Origin: Nitrospirota bacterium
GTDB taxonomy: Bacteria; Nitrospirota; Nitrospiria; Nitrospirales; UBA8639
Reading direction: 5' to 3'
NCBI GenBank assembly: GCA_029881175.1
Contig: JAOUNC010000169.1
Span: forward strand, 1-6,334
Length of the DNA stretch: 6,334 nt
The translations under genes and the position numbers were made by a program. Below, piece by piece: positions 1-5,040 of the stretch; position 1 is the stretch's first letter; every line of letters begins with the position of its first letter. The notes below the pieces were generated by a model. That model worked only from the letters and a program-made list of their open reading frames with translations. It was not told the DNA's origin and ran no database searches.

Positions 1-151
1 AGCCAAGATCTAAAACCGGGAAATTATTGACCAGATGTTGCCCTTCCGGAAGGCGATCATCTTGAGGTCCATCCACCTCCCGGCATGAAAACTCTCGCCG
101 ATGTTGGGCCATCTTCTGCTTGGCGTTCACAATTTTCTCGTTCGGTTCCAT
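1..151 (-). CDS. Sulfite oxidase-like molybdopterin oxidoreductase, N-terminus only (partial)
   Basis: This is the first 50 codons of a minus-strand gene that runs off the left edge. It starts with ATG at 151-149, preceded by an AAAAGGGA Shine-Dalgarno-like stretch about 9 bases upstream. The N-terminus is charged (MEPNEKIVNAKQKMAQHRRE) and is followed by DRLPEGQHLVNNFPVLDLG at residues 32-50. This DR-P-GQ-L---FPVL-LG signature is typical of the N-terminus of cytoplasmic sulfite-oxidase-like proteins with the oxidoreductase molybdopterin-binding fold (Pfam PF00174 family, related to YedY/MsrP). No signal peptide is visible, so a cytoplasmic location is inferred. The catalytic cysteine and cofactor-binding residues lie outside the window, so the substrate cannot be judged. 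The family call rests on this short motif recalled from related proteins. Confidence 0.72.
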   Translation of the reverse strand, partial: MEPNEKIVNAKQKMAQHRREFSCREVDGPQDDRLPEGQHLVNNFPVLDLG

Positions 152-183
152 ACTCAAACATCCCTTTTGATTGCCCTAACCTC

Positions 184-355
184 AGACCGAGGCCAACATC
201 TCCTCACCTGAAATCCAGAATTTTGCAAGAGTACCATAGTTCGTCTCCTGACGAGCAATGAAATAATCTGCCACATAGTCAGCATCTAAAATTTTTGGTA
301 CATTGTCCTATTCGTCCATGGTTAGTCTGGAACCGCTCGGCTCTTGGTCCCCCAT
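184..355 (-). pseudogene. Coding-like small ORF interrupted by an in-frame TAG (possible remnant)
   Basis: Reading the minus strand from ATG 355-353 gives MGDQEPSGSRLTMDE, then TAG at 310-308. The same frame then stays open for 41 codons to TGA at 184-182 (starting DNVPKILDADYVADYFIARQ and ending SGEEMLASV). The second part has a protein-like composition, with balanced acidic and aromatic residues, but no recognised family. Within it the only ordinary start seen before the late methionine is a GTG that would give 28 residues. No good Shine-Dalgarno precedes ATG 355. The sulfite-oxidase-like gene begins 30 bases downstream on the same strand. It could be a decayed small gene or a chance open frame; the length alone is not significant. 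Confidence 0.25.
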
Positions 356-404
356 GGCTTCGCGCCATCTTTTCCAGTCTAGGTGTCCCTAACATTTTTT
401 CTGC

Positions 405-410
405 GGAGGA
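405..410 (+). promoter_or_regulatory. Ribosome binding site of the FKBP gene (decides the start)
   Basis: GGAGGA sits 8 bases before ATG 419. The frame is open further upstream to a GTG at 383, but that codon has no Shine-Dalgarno and would put twelve extra residues in front of the signal peptide. ATG 419 is therefore the better start. Confidence 0.75.
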
Positions 411-418
411 TCAGTCTT

Positions 419-973
419 ATGACCGTGCAGCTTCTCACGAGAGTTGTGTGTAGTTCTATGCTTGTGTTAGCCACTTCTTATTCTTTCGTCCTCGGCGAGG
501 TTCCAGAAGGAGCCTCCCCCATCACCGTCTCTGATGGAAAATCTATTTCCATGGAGTACACCCTCACCTTGGAAGACAAGAAAGTCTTGGACACCAACGT
601 GGGAGGCGAACCCATGAATTTCACGCAGGGATCGCATCAAATCATTCCCGGATTGGAGTCAGCTCTGGAGGGAATGAAAGTCGGAGAAAGCAAACAGGTC
701 ACAGTAGATCCAGAGCAAGGTTATGGGCCAGTCAATCCTGAAGCGGTGCAGGAAGTTCCCATTGAAAATATCCCACCAGACGCACGAAAAGTTGGCGTCC
801 GATTGCAAGGCCAAGATGCTCAGGGTCGAATGGTGCATCCTCTCGTCACAGAGGTGAAAGAACAAGTGGTGATGTTAGACTTCAATCACCCACTAGCCGG
901 CAAAAAGCTCTACTTTGATGTCAAAATTTTAGATATCCAAGCCGCAAGCACTTCTGAAGAATCAAAGCCGTAA
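419..973 (+). CDS. Exported SlyD-like FKBP-type peptidyl-prolyl cis-trans isomerase
   Basis: The 184-aa protein catalyses cis-trans isomerisation of prolyl bonds and probably acts as a folding chaperone. Residues 1-26 form a signal peptide (hydrophobic stretch VVCSSMLVLATSYSFVLG), so it should act in the periplasm or on the envelope, unlike cytoplasmic E. coli SlyD. The FKBP core begins near residue 41 with SISMEYTL. It includes D58 in VLDTN, F68, the IIPGLESALEGMKVGE block at 75-90 and GYGP at 101-104. The inserted flap domain typical of SlyD follows (about 105-150), ending in DFNHPLAGKKLYFDV at 154-168, the SlyD return motif. The histidine/cysteine-rich metal-binding tail of E. coli SlyD is absent; the protein ends in a short Ser/Glu-rich tail. 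The gene stands alone and is followed by a strong hairpin. The family call is firm; the substrates are unknown. Confidence 0.92.
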   Translation: MTVQLLTRVVCSSMLVLATSYSFVLGEVPEGASPITVSDGKSISMEYTLTLEDKKVLDTNVGGEPMNFTQGSHQIIPGLESALEGMKVGESKQVTVDPEQGYGPVNPEAVQEVPIENIPPDARKVGVRLQGQDAQGRMVHPLVTEVKEQVVMLDFNHPLAGKKLYFDVKILDIQAASTSEESKP

Positions 974-984
974 CCACACCGTGT

Positions 985-1012
985 GAGAACCTCGCCATAG
1001 GGCGAGGTTCTC
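985..1012. terminator. Terminator-like hairpin between convergent FKBP and smbP genes
   Basis: This is a perfect 12-bp stem (GAGAACCTCGCC with GGCGAGGTTCTC) around an ATAG loop, placed 12 bases after the FKBP stop and 65 bases from the smbP stop. The flanks GTG (981-983) and CAC (1015-1017) can extend the stem beyond a small mismatch. There is no proper T run on either strand, so it may act as a weak bidirectional terminator or an mRNA 3'-end stabiliser rather than a textbook intrinsic terminator. Confidence 0.7.
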
Positions 1013-1077
1013 TTCACAGAATCGATTAAGTCCTCTTTTCCTCTATGACAAATACCTACTTCCTTCAATACAGAGAA

Positions 1078-1437
1078 CTATGTAATCTCCTTCAGATGCA
1101 TGACAGCCGAATTGGCATGTTGAGTGGCCACATCCGCATGCCCGGCTTTTCCATGAGTAATGGCTTCGCCTAACTCCGCAATCCCGGCGTCCAAATGAGG
1201 GTTAGTCATCTCCTTCGCCGCAGCTTGAGCATGTTGAAGCGCCACTTCCGCATGTTTTACCAACGCATCAGCAGGCCCCATCCCACCATGATCTGCCGCT
1301 TCCTGGGCATGTGTGATGGCTTCAGCCACATGAGGATTTCCGCCTCCGCTTCCAGTCGAATAACTCGCACACCCGACGACCAACATGATCGATAACATCG
1401 CCGCCCACAAACTTCCCTTGAATTGGCATACATGCAT
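1078..1437 (-). CDS. smbP: SmbP-like histidine-rich small metal-binding lipoprotein
   Basis: The 119-aa protein resembles the small metal-binding protein SmbP of Nitrosomonas europaea, a periplasmic helical protein that binds Cu(II) and other divalent metals. The start ATG 1437 has AAGGAGG 6 bases upstream. Residues 1-22 are a signal peptide ending in the lipobox LVVG|C (C23), so lipidation and membrane anchoring are predicted, followed by a Ser/Gly linker. The mature part carries ten histidines, mostly in heptad register: H36, H43, H50; H62, H69; H81, H95; H100, H107, H114. This is as expected for amphipathic helices with a histidine face in an up-down bundle, and the rest is rich in Ala. 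Two NPH motifs (34-36 and 79-81) suggest an internal duplication. It is transcribed divergently from the SufR-like regulator. A role in copper or other metal buffering is inferred from the family. Confidence 0.85.
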   Translation of the reverse strand: MHVCQFKGSLWAAMLSIMLVVGCASYSTGSGGGNPHVAEAITHAQEAADHGGMGPADALVKHAEVALQHAQAAAKEMTNPHLDAGIAELGEAITHGKAGHADVATQHANSAVMHLKEIT

Positions 1438-1494
1438 AACAAACCTCCTTGAACCCGTAATGAGAAATATGGGAATTCTCCTCTGCTGCTCCCA

Positions 1495-1523
1495 GGAATA
1501 TCAAAATCGCTATACTTTGTAAA
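1495..1523 (-). promoter_or_regulatory. Predicted sigma70-like promoter of smbP
   Basis: On the minus strand, TTTACA (1523-1518, five of six matches to TTGACA) is followed after exactly 17 bases by TATTCC (1500-1495). It is correctly oriented, about 58 bases before the smbP ATG. The -10 match is only moderate. Confidence 0.4.
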
Positions 1524-1525
1524 GT
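1514..1525. promoter_or_regulatory. Candidate operator palindrome ACTTT-GT-AAAGT
   Basis: Two 5-base inverted half-sites with a 2-base centre lie in the divergent smbP / SufR-like intergenic region and cover the proposed smbP -35 box. Placement next to a regulator gene makes autoregulation or smbP repression conceivable, but a motif this short can arise by chance. Confidence 0.3.
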
Positions 1526-1616
1526 TTTCTATGTTAGAAGTTCATTAAGTCCTTTTTCGCTCTTTTGGCACGGACGCCGAAAGGGCCTATGTGTATTTCT
1601 CGGGGAAACTTCATCC

Positions 1617-2255
1617 GTGTTCGAACAGTTTGAAAATCGCCAGCATCAGGTCCTTGCCCTCCTCCAACAATCGCAATCCGGTTTAACCATAGAGGACCTG
1701 GTCACCAGACTGGAAATTTCCAGAACGGCGGTGAACCAACATATGGTGGCCTTGGAGCGAGATGGTTTAATCAAGAAATCCACCCAGCAAAAAAGTACCG
1801 GCGGCCGACCAGGATGGAGTTATCAAATTACCGAAGAGGGAATTAATCGACTGCCGAAACAGTATTCCTGGTTCTCCGAGTTATTACTGAATACATTAAA
1901 GGAAGAATTGGGAAGCGAACGCCTGGAAGCCTATGTCAAGAAAGTCGCCACATCTCTCGTGCCCCAACTTCAAGAGCAATTACAAGGCAATGACCCCAAC
2001 GAACATATTCATCAAGTGGCGAAACTACTTCAGAGCCTTGGCTATCAAGCTCAAACCGAAGCCGCACCATCAAAAAAGAAGCTGCCAATACTCACCGCAC
2101 ACAATTGTGTCTATCACAATCTGGCCATCAAGCACCCGGAAGTTTGCGCCTTCGATATCACCTTACTCGAAGAGCTCCTCAATCGAAAAGTCGACCATCA
2201 AGAATGCATGGCCAAAGGCGGCCACGCCTGTCGCTTTGTTTTCAGCAACTCTTGA
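1617..2255 (+). CDS. SufR-like winged-helix transcriptional regulator with a cysteine-rich C-terminal domain
   Basis: The 212-aa protein has an N-terminal winged helix: TIEDLVTRLEISRTAVNQHM at 24-43 is the HTH, followed by a wing with GGRPGWSYQITEEG at 62-75. This layout is shared with the DeoR/ArsR-like SufR family. The C-terminal domain carries four cysteines, C164, C177, C197 and C205, spaced C-x12-C-x19-C-x7-C. The pattern YHNLAIKHPEVC....L...EC..GGHACRF resembles the Fe-S-cluster-sensing domain of SufR, the repressor of suf iron-sulfur assembly operons. Cluster binding is inferred. The start is GTG 1617 with only a weak GGGGAAA upstream; no ATG is available upstream in frame. No suf genes lie in the window, so its target is open; the divergent smbP promoter is a candidate. 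Other cysteine-sensor regulators of the same fold remain possible. Confidence 0.75.
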   Translation: MFEQFENRQHQVLALLQQSQSGLTIEDLVTRLEISRTAVNQHMVALERDGLIKKSTQQKSTGGRPGWSYQITEEGINRLPKQYSWFSELLLNTLKEELGSERLEAYVKKVATSLVPQLQEQLQGNDPNEHIHQVAKLLQSLGYQAQTEAAPSKKKLPILTAHNCVYHNLAIKHPEVCAFDITLLEELLNRKVDHQECMAKGGHACRFVFSNS

Positions 2256-2396
2256 GACCACAAATATTCCTGGAAGTCTCGAATCTGAATGCTCGCAGGT
2301 CTTCTAAATTCTGAAGTAATTTGACACGGGGAAGTGATGAGAAAATTGCCTGCATGCTCTTTTCGAATGTATTTGCATCCACCTTCCTGTTAAAAA

Positions 2397-3932
2397 CTAT
2401 GGCGTAATCATAAGAAAGATCGTACCTCGTCCGCGTTGGAGTAAGAGTAAGACTCTATCATCTGCACCCAGCTTGCTTGTGACGCGTTGGAAATCGTCGA
2501 TATCCTTCACAACCTGGCGATTAATTTCACGGATAATGTCGCCTTCACGAATTCCTGCGCGACTGGCCGCGCTACCAGCCTTAACGTCTGTCACCTCCAC
2601 ACCAGTTTCACCCCTTGAGGGAGGCTTCACGATGATCTCCGTCAACGCATGCTTTCCTCGTGCCTCCCCGCCTAAGGTCGATGTCATCATATCTTGGGGC
2701 ATTTCGCGAATGGTCACAGTCAGTTCCTTTTGTTCTCCCTCACGGAGCACCTGAATTTTCACAGAAGCATTGGGCAAACTTTCCGCCACCAGAGCTCGAA
2801 GCTGCCGCGTGTCTTTCACAGCATGTGAATCATACGTTCGAATAATATCTCCACGTTTTAACCCAGCCTGCTCCGCAGGACTTTCGTTCACGACCTCGCT
2901 CACCAGGGCGCCTTGAGTGTCAGGCGCCTCAAATTGCGTTTGAAGATCGGTGGTAAGATCCTGAATAGAGACTCCCAGCCATCCACGAATGACTTTCCCA
3001 TGCTTAGCCAGGCTAGTATGAATGAATTTGGCCATCTTGCTGGGGATGGCAAAGCCAATCCCCATATACCCGCCTGACCGGCTGAAAATTGCGGTATTAA
3101 TCCCAATTAATTCTCCCTTGAGGTTCACTAACGCCCCGCCGGAATTGCCGGGATTAATCGCGGCATCCGTTTGGATAAAGTCCTCATAATCGACAATGCC
3201 CACATTCGCTCGTCCGACCGCGCTGACAATCCCCATCGTGACGGTTTGGCTGAGGCCAAAGGGATTCCCAATCGCCAGCACAATCTCCCCTACCTGCAAT
3301 GCGCTCGAATCGCCCCACGGCAACACCGGCAAATCCTTGGCGTCAATTTTAAGTAACGCTAAATCCGTCTTGGGGTCGGCCCCGACCACCTCCGCAGTAA
3401 AATTCCGCTTGTCTGACAACGTTACCTGTATATCATCGCCCTGCTCGACCACATGGTTATTGGTAATAATGTAGCCATCCTGACTGACAATCACGCCAGA
3501 CCCTGTTCCTTGTTGAGGAGGCAATTCATCGGGTTGAAACCGCCGTTCGAATTCTTCTCCAAAAAAGCGACGAAAGAACGGGTCATCAAAAAATGGCGAT
3601 CGCATAGGTGCGCGACTCTCGGCTTTGACCATGGTTGAAATATTCACCACGGCCGGGCGAGCCATCTTCGCGACCTGCGTGAAGGAGGCATTCTGAAGAG
3701 CAGCGCCCTGCTGCCCAACCAGGAGCGCTCCGGACAGTAATGGCGCTTGGGCCAAACCTGATGCGGCCGGTTTTTCAGCCTGAGCCTGGAGGAATTCTGC
3801 TGATAGCAGGCTCAAATCAGATGCCAATCCAACGCCTAACACCATTACCAGGATCAAGATACCTATCCCGATGAAAACCAGGAAGCCGCCGTTTCTTGTC
3901 TTTAAGGATGTATTGAAAAGACTGAGACGCAT
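2397..3932 (-). CDS. degP: DegP/HtrA (Do family) periplasmic serine endoprotease
   Basis: The 511-aa protein degrades or refolds damaged envelope proteins. Residues 17-36 form one hydrophobic segment (signal peptide or membrane anchor), followed by an Ala/Gln-rich linker. The trypsin-like domain (about 80-300) has the full catalytic triad: H160 in TNNHVV, D190 in TDLALLKI and S264 in GNSGGALV. The F/R-rich loop FFDDPFFRRFFGEEFERRF at 114-132 is usual in Do proteases. Two PDZ domains follow: about 316-408 (GWLGVSIQDL, then GALVSEVVNESPAEQAGLKRGDII) and about 438-510 (GVEVTDVKAGSAASRAGIREGDII). Length and order match DegP/DegQ/MucD. GGAGG lies 7 bases before ATG 3932, and a promoter lies about 80-100 bases upstream, so the gene can be expressed independently of the cluster before it. 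The choice among DegP, DegQ and MucD is not decided by sequence alone. Confidence 0.95.
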   Translation of the reverse strand: MRLSLFNTSLKTRNGGFLVFIGIGILILVMVLGVGLASDLSLLSAEFLQAQAEKPAASGLAQAPLLSGALLVGQQGAALQNASFTQVAKMARPAVVNISTMVKAESRAPMRSPFFDDPFFRRFFGEEFERRFQPDELPPQQGTGSGVIVSQDGYIITNNHVVEQGDDIQVTLSDKRNFTAEVVGADPKTDLALLKIDAKDLPVLPWGDSSALQVGEIVLAIGNPFGLSQTVTMGIVSAVGRANVGIVDYEDFIQTDAAINPGNSGGALVNLKGELIGINTAIFSRSGGYMGIGFAIPSKMAKFIHTSLAKHGKVIRGWLGVSIQDLTTDLQTQFEAPDTQGALVSEVVNESPAEQAGLKRGDIIRTYDSHAVKDTRQLRALVAESLPNASVKIQVLREGEQKELTVTIREMPQDMMTSTLGGEARGKHALTEIIVKPPSRGETGVEVTDVKAGSAASRAGIREGDIIREINRQVVKDIDDFQRVTSKLGADDRVLLLLQRGRGTIFLMITP

Positions 3933-4009
3933 ACATCACCCTCCCTCTTCTCCGAATTCTTGCAAAGCCGATTCAACATTTTCTCTTATGCAAAACCGTC
4001 CCTCATTTT

Positions 4010-4038
4010 TAGATAAAATCAGAAGATCTCCGAGTCAA
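4010..4038 (-). promoter_or_regulatory. Sigma70-like promoter of the HtrA gene
   Basis: On the minus strand, TTGACT (4038-4033) and TATCTA (4015-4010) are separated by exactly 17 bases. The site lies downstream of the 66-aa gene's stop, with transcription predicted to start near 4003, about 70 bases before the HtrA ATG. No extracytoplasmic-stress sigma motif was recognised. Confidence 0.6.
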
Positions 4039-4104
4039 GGGAATGGCACAAGATATTTCGTCGTCACCCCTTTATTTCAACTTTCATGTTTGGCCTGACT
4101 GGCA

Positions 4105-4305
4105 TCATCCGAAAATTTTCACGGGATCAGGAATGACCTCGCCACATTCCCGACACACAAAATTCCCTGAGGGCAGGCCTTTGGCATTGAAATGAGAATC
4201 AACCATCCGTTGATGAACGCACACCTTCAGTTTCTTGTGTTTCGATTTTTCATGTGTTTCATTGACCGCCATACCATGTAACAATCCGCTTTTATTGGTA
4301 TTCAT
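4105..4305 (-). CDS. Small zinc-ribbon-like protein (66 aa), function unknown
   Basis: I do not recognise a named family. The 66-aa protein is basic at the start and rich in His and Lys (ETHEKSKHKKLKVCVHQRM at 16-34). It carries C29-x-H31 and, twenty residues later, C51-x2-C54 within NFVCRECGEVIPDP, a zinc-knuckle layout that could hold one metal ion. There is no signal peptide, so it is probably cytoplasmic. The start ATG 4305 is well supported by AAGGAGGA 7 bases upstream and forms an ATGA overlap with the stop of the preceding 39-codon gene, which points to translational coupling. It is the last gene of the minus-strand cluster headed by the response regulator. The zinc-binding role is inferred only from the cysteines and histidines. 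Confidence 0.75.
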   Translation of the reverse strand: MNTNKSGLLHGMAVNETHEKSKHKKLKVCVHQRMVDSHFNAKGLPSGNFVCRECGEVIPDPVKIFG

Positions 4306-4421
4306 AGATAGTCCTCCTTACGAAATGTCTTCGTCATTTGATAAGAATCACCCCCTTCAGCTTTCTCACTCAATTGTTCGTTCCCGAACATCTGACTCCC
4401 GCAATTAAGACACATAGGCAT
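4302..4421 (-). CDS. 39-aa mini-protein with an N-terminal MCLNCG motif
   Basis: The frame reads MPMCLNCG at residues 1-8 and ends TKTFRKEDYL, with 39 codons from ATG 4421. Possible starts are ATG 4427, 4421 and 4415; no clear Shine-Dalgarno precedes them, and 4421 is a choice of convenience. The C4-x2-C7 pair at the extreme N-terminus resembles short MCLNCGC-type proteins found in several bacterial phyla, a resemblance recalled and not searched. The start overlaps the last codons of the response regulator by 17 bases, and the TGA overlaps the ATG of the 66-aa zinc-ribbon-like gene as ATGA. The next gene's Shine-Dalgarno lies inside this frame. That tight double overlap is the main reason to think it is translated. 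Function unknown; metal or redox binding by the CxxC is a guess. Confidence 0.5.
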   Translation of the reverse strand: MPMCLNCGSQMFGNEQLSEKAEGGDSYQMTKTFRKEDYL

Positions 4422-4761
4422 GATCATCAGAACCAACACCCAAACGATCCCGTTCAAAGAACGTGGCGCATAATTCTTGAAGAGATCGCAGGGGAAATGG
4501 CTTGAACGCAAAGCCTTGCGCACCTTTCTTGACGAGTTTCCGAAGGGCCCGTTCATCGAAACCACCGGACATGACCACAACCGGCATCTGACACCCTAAC
4601 CACCGCACCTCATCCAACATGGTCGGTCCATCCATTACCGGCATATCGACATCCAACAAAATACCGTCCACAATTTGGCGGTCTAAGACATGCAATCCTT
4701 CACGACCATTTGACGCCAGAATTACGTTATAGCCCCACACGTTGAGAGCAGTCTTAAGCAT
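4405..4761 (-). CDS. Single-domain response regulator (CheY-like receiver), N-terminus problematic
   Basis: The 118 residues from ATG 4761 carry most of a receiver domain: phosphoacceptor D37 in ILLDVDMPVMDG, the switch serine S65 in VVVMSGG and the conserved lysine K87 in FAFKPF. There is no output domain; the protein ends soon after the last helix (LRSLQELCATFFERDRL, then a short tail). However, the first beta strand and acidic pocket, TLLIVDDDSSVAE, are encoded in frame just upstream (about 4762-4800), where no ATG, GTG or TTG exists before a TAA at 4839-4837. Translated from ATG 4761 alone, the protein would lack the metal-binding aspartates and probably would not be phosphorylated. Either an unusual start is used or the gene is damaged. 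No histidine kinase partner is present. It heads the cluster with the mini-gene and the zinc-ribbon-like gene. Confidence 0.72.
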   Translation of the reverse strand: MLKTALNVWGYNVILASNGREGLHVLDRQIVDGILLDVDMPVMDGPTMLDEVRWLGCQMPVVVMSGGFDERALRKLVKKGAQGFAFKPFPLRSLQELCATFFERDRLGVGSDDHAYVS

Positions 4762-4920
4762 CTCTGCGACAGAAGAATCATCATCGACAATGAGAAGGGT
4801 AAGACAACCTGCCCCTTTGGCTGACTGGTCAGAATTTTAGTTGGGCCTCCCGAATGTCATTCTCAGGAGATAGCCTCGTCCGGCTGGCTGGTTGGAAGAG
4901 GAAGAGAGAAGATTCATCAT
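4762..4920 (-). other. In-frame upstream part of the response regulator, split by TAA
   Basis: In the same frame as the receiver, ATG 4920 (or ATG 4917) opens 26 or 25 codons (MMNLLSSSSNQPAGRGYLLR and a further six residues) up to TAA 4839-4837. After it come NSDQSAKGAG and the receiver's first strand CLTLLIVDDD. An AAAGGGG stretch (4818-4812) lies 8 bases before a CTT codon at 4803 and 20 before an ATT at 4791, so a rare non-AUG start is conceivable. Alternatively a nonsense mutation or sequence error split a longer gene. A chance open frame of 26 codons is not improbable. Confidence 0.45.
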
Positions 4921-4938
4921 GTCCTACTTGGGTGAAGC

Positions 4939-4950
4939 CCTTGATCAAGG
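4939..4950. promoter_or_regulatory. Perfect 12-bp palindrome CCTTGATCAAGG, possible operator
   Basis: The palindrome sits between the minus-strand ATG 4920 and a plus-strand micro-ORF at 4957. Its TTGA/TCAA halves recall FNR/CRP-type half-sites, but the spacing is shorter than a classical site, so the cognate regulator is unknown. TTGACC on the minus strand abuts it. Confidence 0.35.
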
Positions 4951-4956
4951 TCAAAT

Positions 4957-5022
4957 ATGAATGGTGAGATAATGGGGGAAGAATGGACAAGAATACAAAA
5001 GGAGGAGCAAGAGGAGAACTAG
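4957..5022 (+). CDS. Possible 21-aa micro-ORF ending in a terminator
   Basis: The frame gives MNGEIMGEEWTRIQKEEQEE plus N, then TAG at 5020-5022, inside the left arm of the intrinsic terminator at 5017-5040. AAGG lies 6 bases before the ATG. The peptide is strongly acidic and Glu/Gln-rich, with no known relatives that I recognise. A small protein, a leader peptide or a chance frame in a purine-rich stretch are all possible, and no firm promoter was identified. Confidence 0.25.
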   Translation: MNGEIMGEEWTRIQKEEQEEN

Positions 5023-5040
5023 GAAATTCCCTAGTTTTTT
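5017..5040 (+). terminator. Intrinsic terminator (plus strand)
   Basis: AACTAGG (5017-5023) pairs perfectly with CCTAGTT (5030-5036) around a 6-base loop, and the 3' arm runs directly into a run of six T (5035-5040). No established gene lies upstream on the plus strand, so it implies a short transcript starting between about 4900 and 4990, either the 21-codon micro-ORF or a small RNA. Confidence 0.6.

Noticed and set aside
354..368. ATGGC / GCCAT small hairpin upstream of the FKBP gene
   Set aside because: The stem is only 5 bp, too weak to call a regulatory structure.
383..418. Upstream GTG start for the FKBP gene
   Set aside because: It lacks a Shine-Dalgarno; ATG 419 has GGAGGA at the ideal distance and gives a normal signal peptide.
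2256..2396. Search for a terminator between the convergent SufR-like and HtrA genes
   Set aside because: No stem with a T run was found on either strand; any termination here is probably Rho-dependent.
4302..4580. Longer 92-codon version of the MCLNCG frame
   Set aside because: Upstream of about 4427 it is only the out-of-frame shadow of the response regulator; only the last 39-41 codons are plausible.
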